Source: Bacteroidales bacterium (GTDB lineage: Bacteria; Bacteroidota; Bacteroidia; Bacteroidales; UBA3824). From it: a DNA stretch of 59,272 nucleotides. The translations under genes and the position numbers were made by a program. The notes under the pieces were generated by a model. That model made no database searches and had not been told where the DNA came from. It saw only the letters and a program-made list of their open reading frames with translations. The DNA lies in contig JAFXZT010000081.1 in assembly GCA_017541145.1 (NCBI GenBank), positions 1 to 59,272 of the forward strand, given 5' to 3'. Positions 30,364 to 40,600 of the stretch are shown here, one piece after another; positions within the stretch are counted from its first letter, which is position 1; every line of letters starts with the position of its first letter.

Positions 30364-32736
30364 ATGTACATCTCGATTAGCAAGAAGAATTTTAAAATTG
30401 TAAGCGTAATTTCGATATTTCTTTCGATTGTTGCGCTTGCAATTTTTCTGTATCCGCGAAATCCGTTTTCTGTTCCGTATTCCACTGTAATTACCGATAG
30501 TTCAGGAGTTTTGCTGAGTGCGCATATCGCTTCCGACGGTCAGTGGCGTTTTCAGGAATCCGATTCTGTGCCTTACAAATTTCAGCAATGTATTGTAACA
30601 TACGAAGATAAGCGATTTTTTTATCATTTGGGTTTTGACATCTTTGCGTTGACACGTGCCTTGATTTCTGATGTTAAAAACGGAAAAATTGTTAGCGGCG
30701 GTTCCACGATTACGATGCAGACAATTCGTCTTAGCCGTAACGAAGATCGTACATTTTTTGAAAAATTCATTGAAATTATTCTTGCAGTCAGACTTGAAAT
30801 AGGATTTTCAAAGCAAGAAATTTTGCAGATGTATGCCTCTCATGCACCCTTTGGCGGCAATACTGTCGGGCTTGAAACTGCATCGCAACGATATTTTCGT
30901 CGTCCGGCTTATGCACTTTCGTGGGCTGAGTCGGCTATGCTTGCCGTTTTGCCAAACAATCCTGCATTAATTCACCTCAGTCGCAACCGTGATAAACTTT
31001 TGATTAAGCGTAATCAGTTGTTAGATAAACTGTTGGAAGAAAAAATCATCGACGAAGAGACTTGTGAACTTTCCAAACAAGAGCCGATTCCCGATGCTCC
31101 GTCGCCATATCCGCAAGACGCTCCGCACCTTTTGGCTCGAATTCAAAATGATAAATCCCTGACTTCCAATTGGGTAAAAACCACTTTGGATGCTCGTATG
31201 CAGCACAAAGCTACTGAAATTCTCAATCGTCATGTTCGTGATTTGCGAGCCGACGGTATCAACAACGGTGCTGTTCTCATCATGGAAGTTATGAGCGGAA
31301 AAGTTGTAGCTTATGTAGGTAACTCTCAGAGTTTCAATGGAGAAGATGATGCCAACGATGTTGACATCATTACTTCTGTGCGTAGTACGGGAAGTGTGTT
31401 GAAACCGTTTTTGTATTGTGCGATGCTTAGCGAGGGCGAAATTTTGCCGCAATCTCTCGTGCCGGATATCCCTACACAAATCTCGGGTTATATGCCAAAA
31501 AATTTCCGTTTAACTTACGACGGTGCAGTGCCGGCCAACAAATCGTTGGCGAGGTCGCTGAATGTTCCGGCTGTAAAAATGCTTCAACAATATAGCGGCG
31601 AAAAGTTTTTGGAAATTCTTAAAAAGCTGAAAATCACGACAATAAATCAGAGTGCCGACCATTACGGATTGTCGTTGATACTAGGCGGTTGTGAGGCAAA
31701 TCTTTGGGAACTTTGCGGAGCTTACGCCTCGATGACTCGTAGTTTGTACAATTACGTTGACAACGAAGGAAAATATCTTGTCGGAGATTATCATTGCGGA
31801 GTCTATACAGAGAAATCTAAGAAGAAGTCAAAACCGGAATTTAAAGAGCATAATTTCTTTACTGCGTCTGCTATTTATTTAACACTCAAAGCGTTAACAA
31901 CTGTAGAACGTCCGGAAGAAGAATTGTCGCACGAATATTTTCAGTCGGATAGGAGTGTGGCTTGGAAAACCGGTACAAGTTTCGGATTTAGAGATGCTTG
32001 GGCGATTGGCGTTACCGGAAATTATGTGATTGGCGTTTGGACAGGAAATGCTGATGGCGAGGGGCGTCCCAATCTTATCGGAATAAAAGCTGCTGCACCA
32101 ATTTTGTTTGACATCGTAAAAATTTTACCAAACAACGGTCGCAAATTTCCTGTTCCGTACAACGATTTGATGGAAATGAAAGTTTGCAAAAAGAGTGGTT
32201 TTATTGCTTCGAATAATTGTCCCGAAACCGAAACTCAGTTGATTCCAATTGCCGGACAAAATACATCGCTTTGTCCATATTGTCATGTAGTACAATTGGA
32301 TTTATCAAAAAAATTTCGTGTGACTTCTGATTGTGAATGTTTCGACAACATCGTTACTGAAAAATGGTTTACATTACCGCCGGCAATGGAATATTATTAT
32401 CGTATGCATAATGCTGATTACAAGACACTTCCACCGTTTAGGCCGGATTGTACAGGCAACAGTCAGGATGTTCCGTTACAAATAATTTATCCAGAAAACG
32501 GTGCGAAAATTTATTTGCCGAAAGGTTTAGACAGTCAAACTCAAGCCATGGTAATCGAAGCAACTTGCCGAAATCCTAAAGACCCGATTTTCTGGCATTT
32601 GGACAACGATTATGTAACAACAACAACGTCACAACATTCTATTTCCATCAAGCCTTCAGCAGGAAAACATGTTGTAACAATCACCGATTCCGACGGAAAT
32701 TCTTATCAACGATCTTTTGAGATAATTGATAAATAG
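30364..32736 (+). CDS. pbpC: Penicillin-binding protein 1C (peptidoglycan glycosyltransferase/transpeptidase)
   Basis: A 790-residue class A PBP anchored by one N-terminal TM (about 11-30). The glycosyltransferase domain (about 55-225) has the catalytic E81 in YEDKRFFYH and GGSTITMQ at 112-119. The transpeptidase domain has S344-V-L-K347 in STGSVLKPF and KTGTS at 535-539. A BiPBP_C-like C-terminal domain (about 700-790) closes it, with QIIYPENGAKIYLPKGL and DSDGNSYQRSFEI. A Cys-rich segment before it (CKKSG...NNCPET...CPYCH) is typical of PBP1C. In E. coli pbpC lies beside an alpha-2-macroglobulin gene; here the partner upstream is the UDP-glucuronate decarboxylase and no macroglobulin is seen. 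Confidence 0.93.
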   Translation: MYISISKKNFKIVSVISIFLSIVALAIFLYPRNPFSVPYSTVITDSSGVLLSAHIASDGQWRFQESDSVPYKFQQCIVTYEDKRFFYHLGFDIFALTRALISDVKNGKIVSGGSTITMQTIRLSRNEDRTFFEKFIEIILAVRLEIGFSKQEILQMYASHAPFGGNTVGLETASQRYFRRPAYALSWAESAMLAVLPNNPALIHLSRNRDKLLIKRNQLLDKLLEEKIIDEETCELSKQEPIPDAPSPYPQDAPHLLARIQNDKSLTSNWVKTTLDARMQHKATEILNRHVRDLRADGINNGAVLIMEVMSGKVVAYVGNSQSFNGEDDANDVDIITSVRSTGSVLKPFLYCAMLSEGEILPQSLVPDIPTQISGYMPKNFRLTYDGAVPANKSLARSLNVPAVKMLQQYSGEKFLEILKKLKITTINQSADHYGLSLILGGCEANLWELCGAYASMTRSLYNYVDNEGKYLVGDYHCGVYTEKSKKKSKPEFKEHNFFTASAIYLTLKALTTVERPEEELSHEYFQSDRSVAWKTGTSFGFRDAWAIGVTGNYVIGVWTGNADGEGRPNLIGIKAAAPILFDIVKILPNNGRKFPVPYNDLMEMKVCKKSGFIASNNCPETETQLIPIAGQNTSLCPYCHVVQLDLSKKFRVTSDCECFDNIVTEKWFTLPPAMEYYYRMHNADYKTLPPFRPDCTGNSQDVPLQIIYPENGAKIYLPKGLDSQTQAMVIEATCRNPKDPIFWHLDNDYVTTTTSQHSISIKPSAGKHVVTITDSDGNSYQRSFEIIDK

Positions 32737-32750
32737 AATTTTTTTTGTTG

Positions 32751-32758
32751 TATTTTTG
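32751..32758 (+). promoter_or_regulatory. Putative -7 box of the AT-rich orphan gene
   Basis: TATTTTTG, 30 bases upstream of the ATG at 32788. TTG at 32726-32728 is 22 bases upstream, slightly too far for a good -33. Confidence 0.4.
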
Positions 32759-32787
32759 AAAAAAATTGTTGACTAAAATTATAAATC

Positions 32788-33270
32788 ATGAGTGAAAATA
32801 AAGTATTTGAAATTGAAAAATCTAATTTTATTTTTAGATTTTTTTGTGTGTTTATTGAACAAGATTTTTCTCATTTTGCTAGTTTATTATTTATTATTTG
32901 CATTTCCCTAGCAGACTATTTTTTTGAACTTAGTGGTTCTTTTAAATATATTGATTTAATTATTATTATTAGTTGTTTATTGTATGAATTTTGGTGCTTA
33001 CTAGAAAAAAGTTGTAAGTATTTATATAAAGTTGAATTTTATGAAAATAAAATTATCCTTTATTATCAAAGTTTTTTCTCTAAAAGTATAATTATTAAAT
33101 CAATTCAAAATATTAGAGTGTATTTTGGTGATTATATTAGTTTTGATTGGAATCGAGACGGTCGTTCTTATAATTGTTTTTTTATTCAATATCTTATCTG
33201 CGATTGGAGTGTGCAAAATATGAATTTATTAAAAGAGTTTCTTAAAGAGAATGGAGTTAAGGAAATTTAA
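32788..33270 (+). CDS. AT-rich hypothetical membrane protein
   Basis: A 160-residue protein of unknown family with two likely TM helices (about 30-47, FASLLFIICISLADYFF, and 52-70, YIDLIIIISCLLYEFWCLL). A C-terminal strand-rich cytoplasmic domain follows (YKVEFYENKIILYYQSFFSKSIIIKSIQNIRVYFG), a layout like small PH-type membrane proteins (inference). It is markedly more A/T-rich than its neighbours, with Ile/Phe/Tyr/Asn codons dominating and little third-position G/C. That hints at recent acquisition or weak selection. No terminator follows before the convergent fragment at 33315-33383. Confidence 0.55.
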   Translation: MSENKVFEIEKSNFIFRFFCVFIEQDFSHFASLLFIICISLADYFFELSGSFKYIDLIIIISCLLYEFWCLLEKSCKYLYKVEFYENKIILYYQSFFSKSIIIKSIQNIRVYFGDYISFDWNRDGRSYNCFFIQYLICDWSVQNMNLLKEFLKENGVKEI

Positions 33271-33314
33271 GATTAATTTTTTTGAATTATGATATTCTGT
33301 TTGTACTTGATTTT

Positions 33315-33383
33315 TTATTTGTCTAATGCCTTGCAATAATTTTCAAATCGTTGAAGCCTTCTTATGTCGTTTTCTTCTAACAT
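33315..33383 (-). pseudogene. Short fragment resembling the N-terminus of an HI0074-type substrate-binding protein
   Basis: Twenty-two codons, MLEENDIRRLQRFENYCKALDK, end in TAA. The pattern D-I-R-(W/R)-x-Q-R-F-x-N-(F/Y)-x-K-A-L is how HI0074-family proteins begin (the HEPN antitoxin-like partner of MNT nucleotidyltransferases). The rest of that about 130-residue protein is absent. A good -7 box (33416-33409) remains upstream. It is probably the relic of a lost HEPN/MNT module, or a coincidental micro-ORF. Confidence 0.35.
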
Positions 33384-33408
33384 CTTACTAACTATATTGT
33401 TTATATTG

Positions 33409-33416
33409 CAAATATA
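33409..33416 (-). promoter_or_regulatory. -7 box upstream of the HI0074-like fragment
   Basis: TATATTTG on the minus strand. Initiation near 33402 is about 20 bases before the ATG at 33383. It lies just beyond the OmpA-gene terminator. Confidence 0.45.
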
Positions 33417-33432
33417 TGAAAATTTTTTTAAC

Positions 33433-33476
33433 AAAAAAAGGTTACCGGAAAAATTTTATCCGATAACCTTTTTTTG
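33433..33476. terminator. Bidirectional terminator at the end of the OmpA-like gene
   Basis: Arms 33433-33449 and 33459-33475 (A7-GGTTA.CGGA with TCCG.TAACC-T7, one mismatch) have seven T on each strand. On the minus strand it lies 25 bases past the stop at 33501. Confidence 0.8.
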
Positions 33477-33500
33477 ATTTTGTAAATTATTTATAACTGA

Positions 33501-34310
33501 TTATTTTGCAATTTTTGCTACTTCATCAAGCAAATTTGGTGTCAAAATAATTTCAGTTCTTCTGTTTTGAGCGCGACCTGCGTCTGTTGAGTTGGATGCT
33601 ACAGGTGAAAATTCACCGCGACCGGCTGCTGTCAAACGTTTTTGTGCCAAACCGCCTTCCGACAGCAATCTCACAACGGTAGTTGCGCGAGCTGTTGATA
33701 AATCCCAGTTGTCTTTGTAAACTGAATTTTTTATCGGTTGATTGTCGGTATGACCTTCCACCAAAATTCCGCAATCCGGATTGTTAGCCAACACTTTAGC
33801 TAATTTTTTGATTGCGTTTTGACCCTTGGATTCTACTTCGGCACTTGCTGATTTGAAAAGAAGTTTGTCCATAAGAGAAACGTAAAGTTTTCCGTCTTTT
33901 ACTTGTACCTTTAGTTCGTCAGTAGAAAAACCTTTCAACGCATTTGATACCAAGCTGTTGAGTGAGCTCAAAACTGAATCTTTGGCTGCGAGCTGTTGTT
34001 TGAGAGAATTGATTTCTGTCTGATTACCACCAACTTGAGAGTTGAGTGCATCGTAGCGTTTTTGGAGATCCGAATAATTGGATTCCATTGATTCGTTTTC
34101 GCTTTTATATTTCAGAAATTCTGCCGCTGTGTGCTGATGCTCAGCCTCTAACTTCTTGTATTTTTTGTTTGACTGTATTTTGTCCCATACATAAAAGCCC
34201 GCTGAAGCTATCAATGCGATTGCCAGTAGCCATACCCAAAATTTTGAGCCTGATTTTTCCTTCGTGTTTTGTGTAACGGTTTCGTTACTTGTTTGAGTTT
34301 CTGTAGACAT
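33501..34310 (-). CDS. OmpA-family peptidoglycan-binding protein (inner-membrane anchored)
   Basis: A 269-residue protein with a Thr/Glu/Gln-rich cytoplasmic start (MSTETQTSNETVTQNTKEKS) and one TM (about 23-42, FWVWLLAIALIASAGFYVW). A periplasmic coiled coil follows (about 50-125), then an OmpA/MotB-like domain (about 135-260) with ILVEGHTDNQPI, WDLSTARATTVVRLL and RRTEIIL. These bind the diaminopimelate side chain of peptidoglycan. The TM-coil-OmpA layout resembles MotB or TolR-like anchors rather than a barrel OmpA. The frame can be read from TTG 34319, but ATG 34310 is the natural start. TATTTTTG at 34337-34330 is its -7 box. Confidence 0.87.
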   Translation of the reverse strand: MSTETQTSNETVTQNTKEKSGSKFWVWLLAIALIASAGFYVWDKIQSNKKYKKLEAEHQHTAAEFLKYKSENESMESNYSDLQKRYDALNSQVGGNQTEINSLKQQLAAKDSVLSSLNSLVSNALKGFSTDELKVQVKDGKLYVSLMDKLLFKSASAEVESKGQNAIKKLAKVLANNPDCGILVEGHTDNQPIKNSVYKDNWDLSTARATTVVRLLSEGGLAQKRLTAAGRGEFSPVASNSTDAGRAQNRRTEIILTPNLLDEVAKIAK

Positions 34311-34329
34311 AATTTTCAATTATTTTCTG

Positions 34330-34337
34330 CAAAAATA
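34330..34337 (-). promoter_or_regulatory. Putative -7 box of the OmpA-like gene
   Basis: TATTTTTG on the minus strand, 20 bases upstream of the ATG at 34310; no clear -33 element. Confidence 0.4.
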
Positions 34338-34495
34338 AATAAAAGTGTTGATGTAAAAAATAATTCATTGAAATTTTTTTGAATCTTTTTTGAAGTTTTT
34401 TTCCTGACTTTTTGTCACTTTTGAAAAATACGGCTTTAAAATTGAATTTAATTTCTTATAATTGCAGATAATTTACTTGTTTTTTTTTAAAAGAT

Positions 34496-36616
34496 ATGAA
34501 CAAAACAGATATCAATAATATACATAAACAAATTGTAAAAGCAGTATATTCCGGCAGACTTTATGACGCCATCGTTGCTATTAAGAATCAGAATGTTATC
34601 AACGAAAATGATTCTTCGTCGCCTCTTATGATGGTGGAGCAGACTTATAAATTTATGCTTAAATATTCTGTGGAAGGCTTGAAAGATCCAAATCGTGATA
34701 AAATTTTTTGTCAGTTGCAAGTATCTTTGTTGATGTTGGCAGACGGTGTGAGAAATTATTTGCTGAAAAAAAATAACTGTTCTGCAATTCTTAGCAACAA
34801 CGTTTTTTTGCAACCGTCCGAAAAACCGAACAATTCCAATTCAATTGATTGGTTCAATTATCTGATTCATAATGAGGAACTTGGCAACGATTCTGAGGCA
34901 ATGATTACAAGTGCCAAAGATTCTGACCAAATTTCGGTTGAAAATCTTTCATTGATTGTTAGTGCGTTGACATTGAGTCTGTTATTGTTTTTTGACATTA
35001 AAAAATTCAGGTTGTTGACATTGCTTTATCTTACCAATCAGGAGCAAATTTGGCAGCGTGCTTTGGTCGGAATTTTTGTTGTAACATATTTTTACAACAA
35101 AAGATTCAAACTGTATTCCGAAACGCCACAATTGTTTCAACAACTGATTGATTCCAAGGATTTTAAAGAAAGATATCATAACGTTGTAATTCAGTTTATC
35201 AAGGCAATTAACACTGATAAAATTACAAAAATAATCAACGACGAAATCTTACCGACTGTCAGCAAAATATCGTCGGGCTTAAAAGATAAAATGATTTCAG
35301 ATTCGTCAAATATCGAAAGTTGGGACGAAACAAATCCCGATTGGGGTGACTTTTTTGAAAAAGATCCCGAATTGCTTGACAAAATGGCAGAAGTTTCTAA
35401 ACTTCAGCTTGAAGGCAGCGATGTTTTTATCAATACATTTTCGATGCTGAAATCTTTCAGTTTTTTCAATCGTTTGGAAAATTGGTTTTATCCTTTTACA
35501 TCGCAACATCCCGAAATTCAAGGACTTCTGAATAATTTTAAAGATACGAATTTCAATTTTCAGAAATTTGTAGACGGATTGGAAGGTGCGCCTTTTATAT
35601 GTAATTCAGATAAATATTCGTTCTGTCTAAGTGTCAGTCTTATGCCGGAATCTCAGCGTGGTACAATGGGAAAATTATTTACGGGCGAGTTGGGCGAAAT
35701 GAATAAAATCCGCCGTGAAGACGAACTTTTGCACAAACCGGAATTTGGGTACAAGATCATGACACAATATGTTCAGGATTTGTACAGATTCTTCAAAATC
35801 AGTAGAATAGGTAAAGATTTTGTTGACATCTTTGATAAATCTTTGTCGCCTATTGGCACATTATTATTTGATAAAGTGCTTGATACGGTTGCAGAAAAAC
35901 GCAAAATAGGAGAGTACTTCTTTAAAAATGAGAATTTCCGTCAGGCGTTTGACATCTTTGAAAGAATTTCAACTGAAGATCCGAATTTTGAGATTTTCCA
36001 AAAAATGGGTTATTCGGCTCAAAAATTTGGTGATATCCAAAAAGCGTTGGATTGTTTCAACAAGGCACAACTTTTTGATGACAAGCAAATTTGGAATCTC
36101 AAGAAAATCGGTTCATGTTACAGAAAACTTGGTGAGCCGCTCAAAGCTTTGGAATTTTATCGTAAAGCAGAATCTCAAGATCCTGATAATCTTTCGATTG
36201 CAACTGCTATCGGACGTTGTTTGCTTGAAACCGAAAATTATGATGAAGCTTTGAAATATTATTTCAAGGTAGAATATTTGGATGAAAAAAATACCAAAGT
36301 TTTCCGTCCGATTGCGTGGTGCAGTTACGAGTTGCAAAAGTTTGAGCAGGCGTTGAAATATACCAACAAAATTCCTCAAGCCGACAAAGAAGCTGAGGAT
36401 TATGTTTTGGCGGGGCACATCTGTCGTAAAATCGGTAAAAATATTGATGCCATGAATTATTATCTTCAAGCTCTTGACTGTGAGGATTATACAATTCAAA
36501 AACTTGAAGATGCAATGAAAACCGATTACAACAAAGACAATTCGGCTGACGAACTCAGCGATACTGCTTTGATTTTGGATTATTTGATGTTTAGGAAAAA
36601 CAATCAAATCGATTAA
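34496..36616 (+). CDS. TPR-repeat protein, cytoplasmic, unknown role
   Basis: A 706-residue protein without signal peptide or TM. Residues 1-475 are helical with no recognisable family. From about 478 on there are at least five tetratricopeptide repeats, for example GEYFFKNENFRQAFDIFERI, GDIQKALDCFNKAQLFD, GEPLKALEFYRKAESQDPDN, ENYDEALKYYFKVEYLD and GKNIDAMNYYLQALDCED. TPR arrays bind partner proteins; which one is not shown. TATAATTG at 34457-34464 is a weak -7 box. Its last 4 bases overlap the convergent stop of rnz, with no terminator between. Confidence 0.75.
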   Translation: MNKTDINNIHKQIVKAVYSGRLYDAIVAIKNQNVINENDSSSPLMMVEQTYKFMLKYSVEGLKDPNRDKIFCQLQVSLLMLADGVRNYLLKKNNCSAILSNNVFLQPSEKPNNSNSIDWFNYLIHNEELGNDSEAMITSAKDSDQISVENLSLIVSALTLSLLLFFDIKKFRLLTLLYLTNQEQIWQRALVGIFVVTYFYNKRFKLYSETPQLFQQLIDSKDFKERYHNVVIQFIKAINTDKITKIINDEILPTVSKISSGLKDKMISDSSNIESWDETNPDWGDFFEKDPELLDKMAEVSKLQLEGSDVFINTFSMLKSFSFFNRLENWFYPFTSQHPEIQGLLNNFKDTNFNFQKFVDGLEGAPFICNSDKYSFCLSVSLMPESQRGTMGKLFTGELGEMNKIRREDELLHKPEFGYKIMTQYVQDLYRFFKISRIGKDFVDIFDKSLSPIGTLLFDKVLDTVAEKRKIGEYFFKNENFRQAFDIFERISTEDPNFEIFQKMGYSAQKFGDIQKALDCFNKAQLFDDKQIWNLKKIGSCYRKLGEPLKALEFYRKAESQDPDNLSIATAIGRCLLETENYDEALKYYFKVEYLDEKNTKVFRPIAWCSYELQKFEQALKYTNKIPQADKEAEDYVLAGHICRKIGKNIDAMNYYLQALDCEDYTIQKLEDAMKTDYNKDNSADELSDTALILDYLMFRKNNQID

Positions 36617-37527
36617 ATATTTATTTCCATACCATCTTCGGCGCAAACAGTATTCGGAAAAACTGTTTGCGCTTGTTTTTCAAGTTCTTCCGTGCTGTGA
36701 TATCGGCTGGAAAAATGTCCGATTATTAATTTTCCTACGCCCGCAGTTTTTGCAATTTCAGCCGCTTGAATTGTAGTTGTATGAAAAGTTTCTTTGGCGC
36801 GTTCCGTCAGCGATGAATCGTAAGTTGCCTCGTGATACAAAACATCTACGCCTTTTACGGCTTCGGCTACAGAGTTAAGTTTCACAGTGTCAGTGATAAA
36901 CGCGTAACTTTTCGGGTGTGGCGGATCGGTTGTAAGTTCTGAATTCGGAATTATTGTACCGTTTTCGAGCATCAATTCGCAACCGTTTTTTATTTTTACA
37001 ATTTCTGCAATCGAAAGGTTGTATTTCGGAATTACTTCTTTTATGATATTTCTTTCTTTGATTTTTTCCTTGAAAATAAATCCCCAAGTTGGAATTCTGT
37101 GTTTCAAAGGCACGGAATACACTTCGAGATTTTTGTTTTCGTAAGTTAAATTTACTTCGTTCGGTATCAGCGGTACGAAAATCAATTTGAATCCCAATTC
37201 ATTTACGTCAAGCGGAGAATATTGAGATTCAAGCATTTGCTGAAGTTTTTCCGGACAATGTAAATAAATTTCGCCCGTTCTGCCCATCAGGCTGAACGAC
37301 GACAACAATCCGAAAATTCCGTAAAAATGATCTCCGTGAAGATGTGAAATAAAAATATGATTGATAGCCGCAAATTTGATGCTGTATTTGCGCATTTGAA
37401 CCTGAGTAGATTCTGCACAATCCACCAAATACGGTCTTTCGTTATGTTTTATAATTTGAGCCGTTGCGTTTCTCAACGTAGTCGGTAGTGCCGAGCCGCA
37501 ACCTAATATTTTAATACTTAGTGACAT
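36613..37527 (-). CDS. rnz: Ribonuclease Z
   Basis: A 304-residue metallo-beta-lactamase-fold endonuclease that trims the 3' trailer of tRNA precursors lacking an encoded CCA, as both tRNAs in this window do. The zinc motif is H62-L-H64-G-D66-H67 in ISHLHGDHFYG. The exosite/flexible-arm region lies around 145-190. FITDT, LYHEATY, and HTTTIQAAEIAKTAGVGKLIIGHFSSRY, which supplies further metal ligands, are all conserved. Length is typical of the short-form bacterial enzyme. It is convergent with the TPR gene and overlaps it by 4 bases. In many Bacteroidota a STAS gene adjoins rnz; here the STAS gene is behind rpsA instead. Confidence 0.95.
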   Translation of the reverse strand: MSLSIKILGCGSALPTTLRNATAQIIKHNERPYLVDCAESTQVQMRKYSIKFAAINHIFISHLHGDHFYGIFGLLSSFSLMGRTGEIYLHCPEKLQQMLESQYSPLDVNELGFKLIFVPLIPNEVNLTYENKNLEVYSVPLKHRIPTWGFIFKEKIKERNIIKEVIPKYNLSIAEIVKIKNGCELMLENGTIIPNSELTTDPPHPKSYAFITDTVKLNSVAEAVKGVDVLYHEATYDSSLTERAKETFHTTTIQAAEIAKTAGVGKLIIGHFSSRYHSTEELEKQAQTVFPNTVCAEDGMEINI

Positions 37528-37647
37528 ATAAAGATGTTGTTATCATTTTCAAAATTGCTAAATTAATAAAAAAAAATTAATAATTGATTTTTTTATTTTT
37601 TGTTTGGTTTTAAGCAACAAATTTACTGAAAATCACGTCTTTTTTTA

Positions 37648-37655
37648 TAAATTTG
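37648..37655 (+). promoter_or_regulatory. Putative -7 box of the SprB-repeat adhesin gene
   Basis: TAAATTTG, with initiation near 37662 and a leader of about 22 bases to the ATG at 37684. TTTA at 37622-37625 is 22 bases further up, a poor -33. Confidence 0.5.
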
Positions 37656-37683
37656 CATCGTAACAACATCTTTGTATATAATC

Positions 37684-40600
37684 ATGAAATCAACTGTAAA
37701 AAATAATATATTTCTTTTTTTCTTTTTTCTACTATTTGTTGAAAATGTAACTGCTCAGGTTTCTACGTATCCGCATACGGAGGGTTTTGAATCCGGTTTG
37801 AACGGTTGGAGTCCTGTGCCTGATGGCGGAAGTGTGCAATGGAAATGTGGTACAGGTAATTCTGCACAGCATACAATTCAGGAAAACGGTACTTTAAAAA
37901 TTCTTACCGGACCTTCGGCTGCACATTCCGGAAACCGTTTTGCTTTTGTTGATACTTACAATGACAGACCTTCTAAATCGGTTGAAATGATTAAGCATTT
38001 CAATTTCAAGGATTTAAAGAACCCGATTTTGAGTTTTTACCTTAATGCTTGTTTCAACAATGGTGATGGTGCTGTATTTCATGTTTATGCAAAAGCAAAC
38101 GGTGACTATTATTATGTTGATCTTTGGCGTAATTTTGAAAATCTTGGTGAAGATTGGGTAAAAATTAATGTCTGTCTTGACGATTATGCAGGTGTAGAAG
38201 ATGTAATTTTGAAATTTTCAGTTGATAAAACTTCTGATATATATTCCAACGTTGCAATTGATGATATTAAGATTGAAGATTTTACGGTGGATGCCGAGGT
38301 TACTGATGTTACATGTTATGGTTACGAAGACGGTGAAGTGCTTGTAACTCCGCATGGTGCAGGACCTTACTATACATATTCTGTTAACAACGGAGCATCT
38401 TTTACCGATCCGGGTCATAATACAACTTCGTATTCTTTCAAAAATTTGGTTGCAAAAGGTTATCCCGTAATGATTCGCGATGTGGCTTCGGGGTGCGTGG
38501 CGAGAAATAGTCTTGTAACTGTTGTTCAACCTGCTGAAATTGAGTTGGATATCGAAAAAAAAGATATACTTTGTTACGGTGCTAAAAGTGGTGAAATCAA
38601 AATCAAAGCCTCGGAATCCACCGGCAACAACACACCGTATTATTATTCCATCGACGGTTCGTATCCGAATGAGGTCAGCGATATTTTCAAAAATCTTACA
38701 GGTGGAAATTATTCTGTAAGAGTTCGCAACAACAAAGGATGTTTAACAGAACCTCAAGAAGTAAAAATTGGTGAAAATGTTTTGCTTTCTATTGAAGAAG
38801 TTAAAATCAATAATATCCAAAAATGTTACGGTGATCTTACCGGAAGTGTTGTTGTATCAGTAATTTTCGGTGACAACGGACCGATAGATTATTCGTTGGA
38901 CGGCGGCGTAACATACAATAATGGTCTCAATCAGTTTTCGCGTCTTGCTGCCGGTACTTACAACCTTGTTGTAAAAGACCGTAACAACTGTACAATTACT
39001 TATGGCGAAGATGTTGTTGTAACTCAGCCGGATAAATTAATTTACGAGGAGACAGTTGTTACCAACGTAGAAGGCTGTTCCGGCGATCGTACCGGAGCAC
39101 TCGAAATGAAAGTCAGCGGTGGTACACAACCATATTATTATTCACTTACGAGAGGAGTTTCGTTTTTAAATTCTCCGATTTTTAGCGATTTGAAAGCCGG
39201 AAATTATGTGCCGTATGTTTCTGACGGCAAAGGTTGTTTGGTAGTTGGTGACGAAGTAATTATCTCAGAGCCTGAGCCTTTGGCATTCAAATCAATAAAA
39301 TCAAAAGATGTAGAAACATGTTTTGGAGATGAAACCGGAAGTATTGAAATTGTGTCTTCGGGCGGTACAGGTGACATTCAGTATTCGTTGACCGGTGACG
39401 ACAGCAATTTGCAATCTTCGGGATCTTTCCCGACATTGGGTGCCGGAATTTATTATCCGTTTATTATTGACTCTAAGGGTTGTACAAAAACTACATCAGA
39501 GATTACTATTTCACAACCTACTAAATTTGAAGTTTTAACAGTAACACCTATCAGCGATGCAAATTTGTGTTATGGCGATGCAAAAGGTCAGGTTTTCGCA
39601 TTTGCGTCGGGTGGTACATCGCCATATTATTTTTCTGTTGACAATTTTGCAAATTCAGTTTCCATAGATGATTATACATCAGCTGCTATTATCGGCAAAC
39701 TTGCTGCCGGTGACTATAAATTGTATTCTAAAGACCAAAATGGTTGTAGCGGCGTAACAACGGATTTTAAAATTACTCAACCCGAAGAACTTCATCTTAC
39801 TGATGTTGAAATTTCAGATGTTGATTGTTACGGTAACAAAACAGGTTCTGCAATTTTGACAGGAGAAGGCGGCGTAACTCCATATTCTTACGGTTATTCC
39901 AAATCCGGCGAAAATTATTACAGATATTTTACAAATCCGCAAATTATTGATATGTATGCCGGTGCCTATGATTTTTCTATAAAAGACAACAATGGATGTC
40001 TTGCTTTTAGCAAAGGTTATACTATTGAACAGCCTAATGAATTTGAAGTCACACAGATACGGGCAACTCCGGTTTCTACATGTTACGGCGATGCCAACGG
40101 CGGAATTGATATTGTTGTAAAAGGTGGTACAAAACCTTACAAATATTCTATCGACGGAGGTGAAACCTTTGTTGACGATTGGTCGTTTAATAATCTAAAA
40201 GGTGCAGTAGACGGATATTCCGTAGTGGCGAAAGATGCAAATGGTTGTACATTTTTACCGGTTTCCATTTCGATTTCGCAGCCTACTCCGCTTGAAATTT
40301 TCGGTCTTTACTATAATGAAGTTCAAGGTTGTAAAGGTTCGGACAACGGTAGCATAGTTTTTTCGGGTAAAGGTGGTACTGGAAAATTGTTATATTCGTT
40401 GGACGGCGTAAATTTCAATAATGAGTCTGGAGAGTTTAAAAATCTTCCGGCGGGAGTTTACAAACCTTCAGTGCAAGATGCAAACGGCTGTATTACAACC
40501 AGAGACGTGGATATTACGATTACCGAACCCGACAAGATGGAGATAACATCGATTACTACAACTCCTGTTACTTGTAACGGTCAGTCAAACGGCGAGGTCG

